Shown in pieces: positions 18,584-27,891 of a stretch of DNA of 64,000 bases; position 1 is the first letter of the stretch, and every line of letters starts with the position of its first letter. The DNA is taken from positions 62,001-126,000 of the forward strand of contig NZ_ATDL01000015.1 in assembly GCF_000416985.1 (NCBI RefSeq). Reading direction: 5' to 3'. A program made the position numbers and the translations under genes. Source of the DNA: Sphingobacterium paucimobilis HER1398 (GTDB taxonomy: Bacteria; Bacteroidota; Bacteroidia; Sphingobacteriales; Sphingobacteriaceae). The notes beneath the pieces are model-generated. The model did no database searches. It was not told the origin of the DNA and saw only the letters and a list, made by a program, of their open reading frames with translations.

Positions 18584-19789
18584 ATGAGCACAACATCATA
18601 TTTATCAGATAGAATCAATAGCCTTTCCGAATCGGCTACCTTAAAAATGACCAAATTAGGTCGTGAATTAGCCGCACAAGGCATCAATGTCATCAGTTTA
18701 AGCGTGGGAGAGCCCGACTTTAACACGCCAGAGCATGTTAAAGAAGCAGCCAAAACTGCTTTGGACCAAAACTATACACGGTACACTCCTGTCCCGGGAT
18801 ACCCGGAATTACGCAAAGCGATTGTTGATAAACTAAAAAACGAAAACGGATTGGACTATGATATTTCTCAGATTGTCGTATCCACCGGAGCCAAGCAGTC
18901 CTTGTCCAATGTTATTTTAACCCTGGTCAATCCTGGTGACGAGGTCATTATTCCCACACCTTATTGGGTTTCTTACTCCGAAATGGTTGTTCTTGCAGAA
19001 GGTAAATCTGTATTCATAGATACCGATATCGAAAGCAATTTTAAGATCACGCCGGCACAATTGGAAGCTGCTATAACACCGAAGACCAAAGTATTCATGT
19101 TCTCCTCCCCTTGCAACCCGACAGGATCGGTGTACAGCAAAGAAGAGCTACAGGCATTGGCTAATGTATTTGAGAAACATCCTGGCATCTTCATCATTTC
19201 AGATGAGATCTATGAACATATCAACTTCATTGACAAACACGAATCTATTGCTCAGTTTCCGAGCATCAAGGACCGCGTCATCATCGTCAATGGCTTTTCA
19301 AAAGCCTTTGCTATGACAGGGTGGCGCCTGGGCTACATTGCTGCAAGCAAAGAAATCGCTGCTGCCAATGACAAAATGCAGGGGCAGACAACCTCTGGAA
19401 CTTGCTCTATCGCACAGCGTGCAGGAATTGCCGCTTACGAAGGTGGATTAGAAAGCGTCAATAAGATGAAAGAAGCTTTTGCCCGTCGCCGTCAGTTGGT
19501 ATATGACTTATTGAATGATATACCAGGTGTTAAAACCAATCTTCCAGAGGGAGCTTTCTATTTCTTCCCTGAAATCAGCTCTTTCTTTGGGAAAAAAGAC
19601 CAAGATGGCAATACCATCCATAACTCGGGAGACCTCGCACTGTACCTGCTCAACCAAGGTCATGTCGCTACTGTAGATGGAAACTCTTTTGGCAATGACA
19701 ACTATATCCGACTATCCTACGCTGCTTCAGACGAAAATCTCAAAGAAGCTCTTCGCAGAATAAAAGAAGCATTGGCAAAACTTGCTTAA
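18584..19789 (+). CDS. aspC: PLP-dependent aminotransferase (aspartate aminotransferase type)
   Basis: A 401-aa class I fold type I aminotransferase. The N-terminus (SDRINSLSESATLKMTKLG) and VISLSVGEPDFNTP are typical of bacterial type-Ib AspATs. The PLP lysine lies in VNGFSKAFAMTGWRLGY (about residues 231-247), the Asn/Asp pair in SSPCNPTGSVYS and ISDEIYEH, and the C-terminal Arg in NYIRLSYA. It converts aspartate and 2-oxoglutarate to oxaloacetate and glutamate. It is monocistronic, with its own promoter and terminator. Confidence 0.93.
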   Translation: MSTTSYLSDRINSLSESATLKMTKLGRELAAQGINVISLSVGEPDFNTPEHVKEAAKTALDQNYTRYTPVPGYPELRKAIVDKLKNENGLDYDISQIVVSTGAKQSLSNVILTLVNPGDEVIIPTPYWVSYSEMVVLAEGKSVFIDTDIESNFKITPAQLEAAITPKTKVFMFSSPCNPTGSVYSKEELQALANVFEKHPGIFIISDEIYEHINFIDKHESIAQFPSIKDRVIIVNGFSKAFAMTGWRLGYIAASKEIAAANDKMQGQTTSGTCSIAQRAGIAAYEGGLESVNKMKEAFARRRQLVYDLLNDIPGVKTNLPEGAFYFFPEISSFFGKKDQDGNTIHNSGDLALYLLNQGHVATVDGNSFGNDNYIRLSYAASDENLKEALRRIKEALAKLA

Positions 19790-19798
19790 CCCATAAAG

Positions 19799-19829
19799 AA
19801 GCTCCCTCTCCGACAGGGAGCTTTCTTAT
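19799..19829 (+). terminator. Intrinsic terminator after aspC
   Basis: AAGCTCCCT (19799-19807) pairs with AGGGAGCTT (19815-19823) over a 7-nt loop, followed by a T-rich tail. Confidence 0.8.
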
Positions 19830-19966
19830 TTTGCCAACGATCTTAAACGTGCCTTTATTAAAAAATCTGATTTTTTGAAGCTACTCCCCTTTTGCACACT
19901 TCGCGGTATATAACAGAAAAAAGGGAACTCACAAAAGAATTTGCCACGATTCTGAATAAAAATGCA

Positions 19967-19974
19967 TACCTTTG
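19967..19974 (+). promoter_or_regulatory. queA promoter -7 box
   Basis: TACCTTTG matches TAnnTTTG, with TTTG at 19940-19943 as a possible -33 (23-bp spacing). It gives a leader of about 50 nt before queA. Confidence 0.5.
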
Positions 19975-20028
19975 TGTGCTTTTTTAGCCCTATTGAGGAC
20001 TGTTAAAACACATAAACACTGTTTACAC

Positions 20029-21078
20029 ATGAAATTATCACAATTTAAATTCAACTTACCTGAATCTCTGTTGGCATCTGAGCCATCTGAACAACGTGAC
20101 GAATCGCGTTTAATGGTCTTACATAAAGATACGGGTAAGATTGAGCATAAAATCTTTAAAGACGTCCTAGATTATTTTGATGATAAAGACGTGATGATAT
20201 TAAATGACACCAAAGTTTTCCCTGCCCGTATGTACGGTAACAAGGAAAAAACAGGTGCTACTATCGAAGTATTCCTTTTACGCGAGCTCAATAGAGAATT
20301 ACGTTTATGGGACGTTTTGGTAGACCCTGCCCGCAAGATACGTGTAGGCAACAAACTTTACTTTGGTGATGATGACTTATTAGTTGCAGAGGTTGTGGAC
20401 AATACCACTTCAAGAGGCCGTACTATCCGTTTTCTTTTTGAAGGTACAGACGAAGAATTCCGTCGTAACATCGAAATCCTTGGAGAGACACCACTTCCAA
20501 AATACATCAAGCGAAAAGCTACACCAGAGGATAAATTCCGCTATCAGACCATCTATGCCAAGAATGAAGGCGCCGTCGCTGCACCTACAGCTGGACTTCA
20601 TTTTTCGCGCGAGCTGATGAAACGCCTGGAACTAAAGGGGGTGGACTTTGCAGAGATCACCTTACATATCGGCTTGGGCACTTTCCGTACTGTCGAGGTA
20701 GAAGACCTTACCAAGCACAAAATGGATTCTGAACAATTCATTATAACAGACGATGCTGCAAAAACAGTCAATCGTGCGATTGATGACAAACGCCGGATAT
20801 GTGCTGTGGGCACAACATCCATGCGTGCTATTGAATCTTCCGTTTCAGCCGACAGACATTTGAAACCCGGTTCCGATTGGACCTCCAAATTCATCTATCC
20901 GCCATACGAGTTCAGTATCGCCAACTCCATGATTACCAACTTCCATACACCAGAATCAACTCTATTGGTTATGATTGCTGCTTTTGGAGGTTACGAAAAT
21001 GTAATGAATGCATACGAAGTAGCTGTAAAAGAGAAGTACCGTTTCTATAGCTATGGAGACGCAATGCTTATTATCTAA
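20029..21078 (+). CDS. queA: tRNA preQ1(34) S-adenosylmethionine ribosyltransferase-isomerase
   Basis: A 349-aa protein from the ATG at 20029 ([16 protein letters not shown]); the frame from 19972 starts inside the promoter box and is rejected. QueA hallmarks are DRLMVL-like [29 protein letters not shown] (about residue 184), [12 protein letters not shown] and [11 protein letters not shown]. It makes epoxyqueuosine in tRNA from preQ1 and SAM in the cytoplasm. It is followed at once by a strong terminator. Confidence 0.96.
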   Translation: MKLSQFKFNLPESLLASEPSEQRDESRLMVLHKDTGKIEHKIFKDVLDYFDDKDVMILNDTKVFPARMYGNKEKTGATIEVFLLRELNRELRLWDVLVDPARKIRVGNKLYFGDDDLLVAEVVDNTTSRGRTIRFLFEGTDEEFRRNIEILGETPLPKYIKRKATPEDKFRYQTIYAKNEGAVAAPTAGLHFSRELMKRLELKGVDFAEITLHIGLGTFRTVEVEDLTKHKMDSEQFIITDDAAKTVNRAIDDKRRICAVGTTSMRAIESSVSADRHLKPGSDWTSKFIYPPYEFSIANSMITNFHTPESTLLVMIAAFGGYENVMNAYEVAVKEKYRFYSYGDAMLII

Positions 21079-21107
21079 GGATTGTAGCAATATTTTACGT
21101 ACGTTTG

Positions 21108-21138
21108 AAGCGTGGATAGACACTATCCACGCTTTTTT
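21108..21138 (+). terminator. Strong intrinsic terminator between queA and ispD
   Basis: GCGTGGATAG / CTATCCACGC with an ACA loop forms a perfect 10-bp stem (12 with the flanking A/T pairs), followed by six T. The ispD ATG is only 5 bp beyond, so ispD needs read-through or a promoter overlapping this hairpin. Confidence 0.9.
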
Positions 21139-21143
21139 AGATT

Positions 21144-21848
21144 ATGTCCAATAAAATTGTCATTATAGCCGCTGGCGGAAGCGGTTCTCGCTTTCAGTCC
21201 ACCCTACCCAAGCAATACCTCTTGCTCAATGGGCTTCCTGTCATGATGCACACCATCCATAGTTTTGTCGGCATTGCTGATCGGATCATCATCGTACTGA
21301 ACCAGCAGATGAAAGAAACCTGGCAAGCACTGTGCGCCGAACACCATTTTGAAGTGCCTCACGAACTCGTAGATGGAGGCTCCACACGCTTTCAAAGTGT
21401 ACGCAATGCCATCCGACATATCGTCAAGACATCTACAACAGCCATAGGTCACGATACGGTAATCGCTATTCATGACGCCGCCCGTCCTTTGGTCGACCGT
21501 AGCCTCATTAGAGAATCTTTTGATATGGCGTTACAAGGCAAGTGTAATGTATTGGCTACCCCCAGCACTAATTCCATCCGCATAGGCAGCCTGTCAGATT
21601 CCAAAGCAACCGACCGAAACACCATATGGCAGATACAGACTCCGCAATCGTTTCCAGCCCCTATATTGATCGAAGCATTTGAACAAGAGGAACTCCCTGA
21701 ATTTACCGATGATGCTTCTGTCGTCGAGCGAAAAGGATACGCTATACAGTTGCTCGAGAGCAACGACAGGAATATCAAGCTGACCTTTGCGTCCGATTTC
21801 AAAATTGCTGAATTTTATCTGGACGCTGCTAAGCATTCCCTCGAATAA
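21144..21848 (+). CDS. ispD: 2-C-methyl-D-erythritol 4-phosphate cytidylyltransferase
   Basis: A 234-aa MEP-pathway enzyme making CDP-methylerythritol from MEP and CTP. The nucleotide-binding start IIAAGGSGSRF (residues 6-16) followed by LPKQYLLLNG is intact. VAIHDAARPLVDR and the late TDDASVVE motif complete the active site. Its 3' end overlaps the convergent 50-aa membrane protein gene by 20 bp. Confidence 0.94.
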   Translation: MSNKIVIIAAGGSGSRFQSTLPKQYLLLNGLPVMMHTIHSFVGIADRIIIVLNQQMKETWQALCAEHHFEVPHELVDGGSTRFQSVRNAIRHIVKTSTTAIGHDTVIAIHDAARPLVDRSLIRESFDMALQGKCNVLATPSTNSIRIGSLSDSKATDRNTIWQIQTPQSFPAPILIEAFEQEELPEFTDDASVVERKGYAIQLLESNDRNIKLTFASDFKIAEFYLDAAKHSLE

Positions 21849-21981
21849 TACGTAATAATACGACAATAATAGCGATCACCAATAGAATATGGATGATTCC
21901 TCCGGTTGCATGTCCACCAAAAAAACTGACAGCCCAGATAATAACAAGAATTACGGCGATTAAATAAAGTAGATTTCCCAT
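21829..21981 (-). CDS. Lmo0937-family small membrane protein
   Basis: A 50-aa ORF, ATG at 21981 and stop TAG at 21829-21831. It reads MGNLLYLIAVILVIIWAV, then a GGHATGGIIH turn, then a second hydrophobic helix ending IIRGNA. Two TM helices around a Gly/His-containing turn are diagnostic of the lmo0937/DUF5670 family, which is common in Bacteroidota and often linked to envelope stress. The stop overlaps the convergent ispD. Confidence 0.8.
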   Translation of the reverse strand: MGNLLYLIAVILVIIWAVSFFGGHATGGIIHILLVIAIIVVLLRIIRGNA

Positions 21982-22072
21982 AGCTTTATAGTTTAATTAA
22001 TTTACAATGTTACGTTACTTATTTTACTCTAACGAACAGCCGGAAATCTAAAAGGTTTTGTTGAGAAACAAA

Positions 22073-22843
22073 TTATTTCACCTCGATAGACAATCCATCG
22101 TATGCGGTGTGAACATGTGAAGGCAATATACCCTCAATGTATTCATGCTTTCCAAACCGGTGGCTTATATGGGTGAGATAGGCCTGTTGGGGTTTTATGT
22201 CATCGATAAAAGCGAGAGCCTCTTCCAATGTAAAATGCGATATATGGGGTGATTCCTGCAGTGCATTGACGACCAGCACGTCCACACCTTCCAATAGAGA
22301 GCGACTCTCCTGGGAGACGGTTTTTGCATCCGTTATATAGGCAAAGTTGCCTATACGGTATCCCATAACAGGCATCTTATAATGCAAAACTTCAATCGGC
22401 ATTATCTGCTGACCGAATATATCGAATGCTACTCCAGGATTGACCTCTTCAAGATCCAGTTGTGGTACACCAGGATACTTTACCGCAGAAAAAGCATAGT
22501 AAAACTCGCGCTGCAGCGCTTCTAGCGTAGGAGCATCGGCATAGATAGCAATAGATTGCTGTTGATGGTAATTAAATGCGCGAACATCGTCCAACCCTGC
22601 AATATGGTCTTTATGGGCGTGTGTCATGAGGACAGCATCCAAATGATCCACATGTTCACGTAACATCTGGTATCTAAAATCGGGACCTGTATCGATTACC
22701 ACATTATACCCATTATCCAATTCCACCAGAACAGACGTGCGCAGACGCTTGTCCCGCTTATCCGTAGACAGACATACCGGACAATTGCAAGCAATCACTG
22801 GCACCCCCTGAGAAGTTCCTGTTCCTAAAAATCGAATTTTCAA
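22073..22843 (-). CDS. MBL-fold metallo-hydrolase (PhnP-like)
   Basis: A 256-aa enzyme with the di-metal motif THAHKDHIAGLDD (HxHxDH, about residues 74-86), later His ligands, and an N-terminal Cys cluster CNCPVC (about residues 19-24) as in PhnP-type phosphodiesterases. It probably hydrolyses a phosphodiester such as a cyclic phosphate. It is the last gene of a seven-gene minus-strand run starting at pyrC, 3 bp after the preceding gene. Confidence 0.88.
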   Translation of the reverse strand: MKIRFLGTGTSQGVPVIACNCPVCLSTDKRDKRLRTSVLVELDNGYNVVIDTGPDFRYQMLREHVDHLDAVLMTHAHKDHIAGLDDVRAFNYHQQQSIAIYADAPTLEALQREFYYAFSAVKYPGVPQLDLEEVNPGVAFDIFGQQIMPIEVLHYKMPVMGYRIGNFAYITDAKTVSQESRSLLEGVDVLVVNALQESPHISHFTLEEALAFIDDIKPQQAYLTHISHRFGKHEYIEGILPSHVHTAYDGLSIEVK

Positions 22844-22846
22844 TAC

Positions 22847-23113
22847 CTAATCGTTTGTTTTCAATAATGACTTATAAAACACCCACTGCTTTTCCTCCAT
22901 ATCCTCCTTTTGGAGCTCAAAATCCCCGATAAGTTGTATCAGTGAATTGATCTTAATCTCTAGGTTCGAAAACTTATTGACAACGATTACCTTAGAATTT
23001 TGGATCACACAAGCCCCTGTTCTAAAGTTACCTTTTTCGTAACGGACTTTATAGCCCAACTCTTCCAATAAGTTCTCAATCTTATCCAGATTATACTGTG
23101 TAATCGATACCAC
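22847..23113 (-). CDS. Conserved hypothetical protein
   Basis: An 88-aa soluble protein (MVSITQYNLDKIENLLEELGYKVRYEKGNF). It has a mixed alpha/beta prediction with a central VIQNSKVIVVNKFSNLEIKI, and ends KSLLKTND. No motif suggests an activity. It sits tightly between a glycosyltransferase and the MBL hydrolase in the same operon. Confidence 0.75.
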   Translation of the reverse strand: MVSITQYNLDKIENLLEELGYKVRYEKGNFRTGACVIQNSKVIVVNKFSNLEIKINSLIQLIGDFELQKEDMEEKQWVFYKSLLKTND

Positions 23114-23155
23114 TACTTCAATTTAAACTATTAATCTTTAACTAATTTTCCTCCT

Positions 23156-24163
23156 TTAGCAAGAGGTATCCTTACGCAAGAGCACCCTGTCTATATAGTT
23201 TCCGATGAAACCAAATCCATAGGCCATCAACTGCGTAAAGGCCGTCACCACGGACAACAGTCCTACCTTCAGGCTCTTTGTTTCGGAAGTGCTGTGCAAT
23301 AAAAGCAATACGATGAAAGAAACCAAAAAAATATTTCCAAACCATACCAGATAATGTAGGAATATTGCATCACCAAACAGCAGCATATCCACCATATTAA
23401 GAACCAATACCCCTATTACTCCTATCGTAAACACCGCTGGCAGTGCATGTACAGGTTTCAGCTCCTTTGGGTAGATTTGTGCGATATCTATACGTCCCTT
23501 TCCAAAATTATAGATCTGCCTAAAAAACTGAGGCAGGCTGGTCCGTCTCTTATGGTATACAAACGCCTCTGGAATAAGACCTACCTTAAAACCCGCATTG
23601 ATCATACGAATACTGAACTCAATATCCTCCGACCGTCGGGACAATTTATATCCTCCTGTTTTCTCCCATACCTCCCGCGATATCCCCATATTGAAACTTC
23701 TCGGGTGAAACTGGCCTACATGCTTTTTATTTCCACGTATCCCTCCCGTGGTAAAAGGACTTGTCATCGAATAACTGATAGCCTTTTGTATCGGGGTAAA
23801 AGATTCATGTGCTGCATCAGGCCCTCCAAAGGCATCCCAGCCCTGTAGGTCCAGTGCCTCTTTGACCATCGCTAAATACTCCTCTGGAACGAGGATGTCC
23901 GAGTCAAATACAATGAAATAAGATCCCTGCGCACGCTCAAATCCATAATTCCGAGCAAAGCCCTGACCTTCGTTCCTTTTCTCAAAATAATGAACATCCA
24001 GTACGCCTTCAAAGCCTTTGATCACCTCTTTAGCGGGTCGTGTCGATCCGTCTTCGACAATGATAACCTCAAAATCCTTATAAGTCTGCCTAGTTAAAGA
24101 TGACAGCAACTCCTTAATCTCTTCAGGCCTATTATACAGGGGTATGATTAACGAAAAAAACAT
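23156..24163 (-). CDS. Family 2 glycosyltransferase, membrane-anchored
   Basis: A 335-aa protein. The GT-A core starts FSLIIPLYNRPEEIKELL, has VEDGSTRPAKE, the DxD-type VFDSDILVPEEYL at about residues 90-102 and RRSEDIEFSIRMINAGF at about 180-196. The last ~90 residues hold two or three TM helices. It probably adds a sugar to a lipid-linked or envelope glycan on the cytoplasmic face. The next glycosyltransferase upstream ends 2 bp before it, so the two are coupled. Confidence 0.87.
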   Translation of the reverse strand: MFFSLIIPLYNRPEEIKELLSSLTRQTYKDFEVIIVEDGSTRPAKEVIKGFEGVLDVHYFEKRNEGQGFARNYGFERAQGSYFIVFDSDILVPEEYLAMVKEALDLQGWDAFGGPDAAHESFTPIQKAISYSMTSPFTTGGIRGNKKHVGQFHPRSFNMGISREVWEKTGGYKLSRRSEDIEFSIRMINAGFKVGLIPEAFVYHKRRTSLPQFFRQIYNFGKGRIDIAQIYPKELKPVHALPAVFTIGVIGVLVLNMVDMLLFGDAIFLHYLVWFGNIFLVSFIVLLLLHSTSETKSLKVGLLSVVTAFTQLMAYGFGFIGNYIDRVLLRKDTSC

Positions 24164-24165
24164 AG

Positions 24166-25116
24166 TTACACCACTCGTTCAATATGGTACTTATTCCGTT
24201 CAGAACTATTCCTTGACAGCAGTTCCGCAATAAAGCCAGTCAAAAACAACTGTGTACCGATCATAATCGCTAAAAGCGACAGATAAAACAACGGCTGATC
24301 GGTTACATTTCGGTATTCCGTACCGTTAGCAATGCTCATTAATTTATCCGAAATAAGATAGATCGTCATAAAAAATCCAATCAAAAAGCTGATAACGCCT
24401 ATCGGACCGAAGAAGTGCATTGGCCGCTTACCGAATTTGCCTACAAAAAATATAGACATCAAATCCAAAAAGCCCTTAACAAACCTCCCAGCACCGAACT
24501 TGGTGGTGCCATATTTCCGAGGATAGTGCTGTACCACCTGCTCCTGTATATTCGAAAAACCAGCCCATTTGGCTATGACAGGAATATAACGGTGCATCTC
24601 ACCATACACCTCAATACTCTTTACCACATCTTTCTTATAGGCCTTCAGCCCGCAGTTAAAATCATGGAGGTTATGTATACCCGACATCGCCCGGGTCACT
24701 GAGTTGAACAATTTGGTAGGAAGAGTCTTGGTAATCGGATCATAACGTTTTTGCTTCCATCCAGATACCAGATCGGCTCCTTGATTCATAACACGGTCAT
24801 ACAGTTCCGGAATCTCGTCCGGGCTGTCCTGCAGATCAGCATCCATAGTGATGACGACATCTCCCTGTGCCGCTGCAAACCCGACATTCAGGGCAGCAGA
24901 CTTACCATAGTTACGTCTAAACTTGATTCCCGAGATCTGCTCGTGCTGTTGCTTCAGCTCCAGGATAACGGCCCAGGAAGTATCCTTGCTACCATCGTCA
25001 ACCAGAATGATCTCGTAACTAAAATTATGGGCGACCATTACACGTCGAATCCAATCGGTCAATTCCGGAAGCGACTCGGCCTCATTATACAGTGGTACTA
25101 CAACTGAAATATCCAT
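24166..25116 (-). CDS. Family 2 glycosyltransferase, GtrB/DPM1-like
   Basis: A 316-aa protein. The start VVPLYNEAESLPELTDWI, LVDDGSKDTSW, DADLQDSPDEIPEL (about residues 91-104) and RRNYGKSAALNVGF identify a polyprenyl-phosphate glycosyltransferase. Two C-terminal TM hairpins (about 235-300) match GtrB/ArnC. It likely moves a sugar from a nucleotide donor to undecaprenyl phosphate for envelope glycan modification. Confidence 0.88.
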   Translation of the reverse strand: MDISVVVPLYNEAESLPELTDWIRRVMVAHNFSYEIILVDDGSKDTSWAVILELKQQHEQISGIKFRRNYGKSAALNVGFAAAQGDVVITMDADLQDSPDEIPELYDRVMNQGADLVSGWKQKRYDPITKTLPTKLFNSVTRAMSGIHNLHDFNCGLKAYKKDVVKSIEVYGEMHRYIPVIAKWAGFSNIQEQVVQHYPRKYGTTKFGAGRFVKGFLDLMSIFFVGKFGKRPMHFFGPIGVISFLIGFFMTIYLISDKLMSIANGTEYRNVTDQPLFYLSLLAIMIGTQLFLTGFIAELLSRNSSERNKYHIERVV

Positions 25117-25135
25117 ATACTTATTAAAGAATCAT

Positions 25136-25705
25136 TTACTTTTTGACGACTTTCGTACGAAACAACAAGGCTAGAACCATCGCAAAAACGAAGTTGACCA
25201 AAAGACTTATAAAAATAGGAGGCACCGAATTACGAAAAGACAGTTCAGAAAAAGCAAATGTCCTATCCTGCTCTATGATCTCCATCTGCTGATCGATCTC
25301 ATCATCTGTCGCACCCCTGTTTTCCATTTCTACAATCTTGAGGTTCATCAGGTTTTGGTAACTTTCCTCAAGTACTGTTTTATCCAAAATCACCTTTTGG
25401 TACACCATAATACCTATTGAACTCACGACAATACTTGCTGCGAGAAAGATATAAATACTCTTCAGAGCCCTACTGAAAGTCCAATCGATACCATTTCTTC
25501 TTTTCAGAAGATACACCAGTCCGATCGGAATCAATACCGTTCCGATGACCTTTAATGTAGTACTTACCATATACAGCGCCGAATAACTGTCCGCCATACG
25601 GCTGTGGTGTATCGCTATTATCGAAAAAATAATGGACAGCACCCCTGATATCGCTCCATACACCAGAGAATCCTTCTTCTCTTCTTTTGTCAATTGATTA
25701 ACCAT
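25136..25705 (-). CDS. DUF4199 membrane protein
   Basis: A 189-aa protein with four TM helices. The first helix follows a cytoplasmic YGAISGVLSIIFS segment, and a charged loop (MENRGATDDEIDQQMEII) precedes the last helix. This is the usual DUF4199 arrangement. In Bacteroidota such genes often sit next to pyrC-like and glycosyltransferase genes, as here. Function unknown. Confidence 0.82.
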   Translation of the reverse strand: MVNQLTKEEKKDSLVYGAISGVLSIIFSIIAIHHSRMADSYSALYMVSTTLKVIGTVLIPIGLVYLLKRRNGIDWTFSRALKSIYIFLAASIVVSSIGIMVYQKVILDKTVLEESYQNLMNLKIVEMENRGATDDEIDQQMEIIEQDRTFAFSELSFRNSVPPIFISLLVNFVFAMVLALLFRTKVVKK

Positions 25706-25716
25706 ATATTCAGGTT

Positions 25717-26385
25717 CTATTTACTAAAGTTAACAATAACCTGGTATATAGCAGTTTCATACGCCTTATTTGAAGCGCTATTTTCAAAATCTTTTAATTG
25801 CACGCCCGACGGGTTTGGCTCAAAGAAGAACGAAACCAACGGGTAGAAAAGTTCAAAAAGCTCTTCCTGCTCCGTTACCGTCCTAGATACCTTCGCGATT
25901 TCAGAGTAATCACTTTCGACCAATATCTGGTTAGCAATCACCTTTTCATAGATACTATATTCATCTTGGAATTCATCTTCTTCGACCAATAAAAACTCCT
26001 TCAAATAATCCTCGAGCGAAGGTTTAATCTCATCGTCTTCACACTCCTTCAAGTACAAAAACACATTGAGCAACTCCGTACCTCTATCGATCGTATCTTC
26101 TTCAATCTGCTCCCACTCTTCCGAGTCCAGATAATCCTCTTCCAGCTTCTGTACATCTTCAGCAAAGAAGTTGATCATCAACAGGTCAAAACTGATCTCC
26201 CGCAATTCTTCGAAACGCTGATGATCGTCAAATACCTGATCCAACTGTGCAACCTTCTCCATAAAAGACAAGTCCAAGTCATAGACCCCGGTCAACGCAG
26301 GCAAGAATTCCTTACTATCGATCCCCTCGATACGCGCATATGTATTTACAGCAGCATCTACTGCATTTTTTACTTTAATATCCAT
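25717..26385 (-). CDS. Conserved acidic protein of unknown function
   Basis: A 222-aa protein starting at MDIKVKNAVDAAV (26385), 7 bp after the pyrC-like stop; a start at 26403 would overlap it by 11 bp. It is very rich in Glu and Asp, is predicted all-helical, and has no signal or TM segment. The position between pyrC and DUF4199 is consistent with a conserved operon, but I can name no function. Confidence 0.7.
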   Translation of the reverse strand: MDIKVKNAVDAAVNTYARIEGIDSKEFLPALTGVYDLDLSFMEKVAQLDQVFDDHQRFEELREISFDLLMINFFAEDVQKLEEDYLDSEEWEQIEEDTIDRGTELLNVFLYLKECEDDEIKPSLEDYLKEFLLVEEDEFQDEYSIYEKVIANQILVESDYSEIAKVSRTVTEQEELFELFYPLVSFFFEPNPSGVQLKDFENSASNKAYETAIYQVIVNFSK

Positions 26386-26392
26386 GTTACTT

Positions 26393-27658
26393 TTAATTAA
26401 CAATCAACTTATTATTATTTATTACCAGATTTACTTTTCCTTGTAAATCCTGCCCCATTAACGGGTTATTTGTTCCTTTGGAACGATTACTTTCCGCATT
26501 AAAGATCCATGTGGCATTCATATCAAAAACAACTAGGTTAGCCGTTTCTCCCACCTCAAATTTAGGAACTTCCATTCCCAACACCTTCCTAGGTCCTACA
26601 GCCATCTTTTCGACAATAGCTTCTGCCGTCATGCCTGCACGGATAGCCAATGGCAAAGCTGTCTGCAAACCTGTTATACCGTTTTTAGCGATATGAAACT
26701 CCACATTTTTAAATTCGATCTCATGAGGCGTATGTTGTGAAACTATTGCATCAATAACGCCGTCCTTAAGACCTTTCAATAAAGCTTTTACATCTGTCTT
26801 CGTCCTTAGTGGAGGACACACCTTATAATTGGAATCAAAGCTAGCCACATGGTCATCCGTAAATACCAACTGATGTGCAGCCACATCACAGGTTACTTTT
26901 ATTCCCTTCGCTTTCGCCTTCTTGATCAGATCGACCGACTCAGCCGTAGATATCGTTGTAAAGTGTATAGGAGCATCGTTATATTCTGCGAGAAACAAAT
27001 CTCTGGACACCATCAAGGCTTCGGCAAGATTTGGACTTCCTTTCATTCCCAAAAACGTACTCATCACCCCTTCATTCATCTGATTATCTCCTGACATCGA
27101 CGCATCTAAGGCAAAAGAGATGATCAACCCATCAAAGCCTTTGGCATACAACAGCGCACGTCCCATAAGTCCGGCCTCCTGAAGGCTGTGATTACCATCC
27201 GAAAAGGCAACAGCTCCATTCGACTTCATATCGTACAACTCCGCCATCTCTTTTCCTTCGCGCTTCTTCGATATGGCACCTATCGGATAAACATCGACCA
27301 GGTTGCCCTTTGCTGCGTTCACCAATAGCGCCACTTCTGCTCTGCTATGCACTGCAGGATCAGTATTAGGCTGTACAGCTATAGCCGTAAAACCACCAGC
27401 CGCCGCAGCAGCAGTACCTGTTGCTACATCCTCTTTAGTCTCGTAGCCGGGCTCCCCTATATTCGCATTCAGGTCAAAAAAACCAGCGCTTACGATACAT
27501 CCTTTGGCCTCGATCACCTTCAGATCCGAACCACTCTGTTTCAGCTTCTTCCCTATATCTACAATCTTTCCATCTTGGATTAAGATATCGATTTCCTCCC
27601 CGTTCAATGGGTGATTGGGTAAGACTAACCTAGCTGAAGAAATTAAGACTGTGTTCAT
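26393..27658 (-). CDS. pyrC: Dihydroorotase-family protein lacking metal ligands
   Basis: A 421-aa cyclic amidohydrolase by fold and length (GFFDLNANIGEPGYETKED, AAAAAGGFTAIAVQPNTDP, late GVGETANLVVFD-type end). Active dihydroorotases carry DxHxHLREPG and a catalytic DHAPH; here these read DLNANIGEPG and VSQHTPH, and the HCED region is replaced. It is therefore probably a non-catalytic homolog, like the PyrC' proteins that support aspartate transcarbamoylase assembly. It heads the seven-gene operon. Confidence 0.85.
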   Translation of the reverse strand: MNTVLISSARLVLPNHPLNGEEIDILIQDGKIVDIGKKLKQSGSDLKVIEAKGCIVSAGFFDLNANIGEPGYETKEDVATGTAAAAAGGFTAIAVQPNTDPAVHSRAEVALLVNAAKGNLVDVYPIGAISKKREGKEMAELYDMKSNGAVAFSDGNHSLQEAGLMGRALLYAKGFDGLIISFALDASMSGDNQMNEGVMSTFLGMKGSPNLAEALMVSRDLFLAEYNDAPIHFTTISTAESVDLIKKAKAKGIKVTCDVAAHQLVFTDDHVASFDSNYKVCPPLRTKTDVKALLKGLKDGVIDAIVSQHTPHEIEFKNVEFHIAKNGITGLQTALPLAIRAGMTAEAIVEKMAVGPRKVLGMEVPKFEVGETANLVVFDMNATWIFNAESNRSKGTNNPLMGQDLQGKVNLVINNNKLIVN

Positions 27659-27826
27659 GGATATGTTGCTAATATTTAATTTGTTGTAGAAATCTTAAAG
27701 AAAAGGAACCGACAAAAACCAAAGAAAAGAGCATAGAGATAAGCCTTGCCCTACATAAAATCATAAAGTAGAATGATACTATATGTCGCTTCATTAAAGG
27801 ACAAACCTACATAAATTCTCTTTTAT

Positions 27827-27843
27827 ACGCAATATAATTGCGT
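27827..27843. promoter_or_regulatory. Palindrome upstream of the pyrC-like operon
   Basis: ACGCAAT-ATA-ATTGCGT is a perfect 7+7 palindrome, 169 bp upstream of the pyrC-like start and 49 bp past the ubiX stop. There is no T-tract, so an operator is more likely than a terminator. The rest of 27659-27891 shows nothing clear. Confidence 0.35.
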
Positions 27844-27891
27844 TGTAATGTAAAGCAAATTTTGCAGGTCTTCTCCTTCATTTGGATTTTT

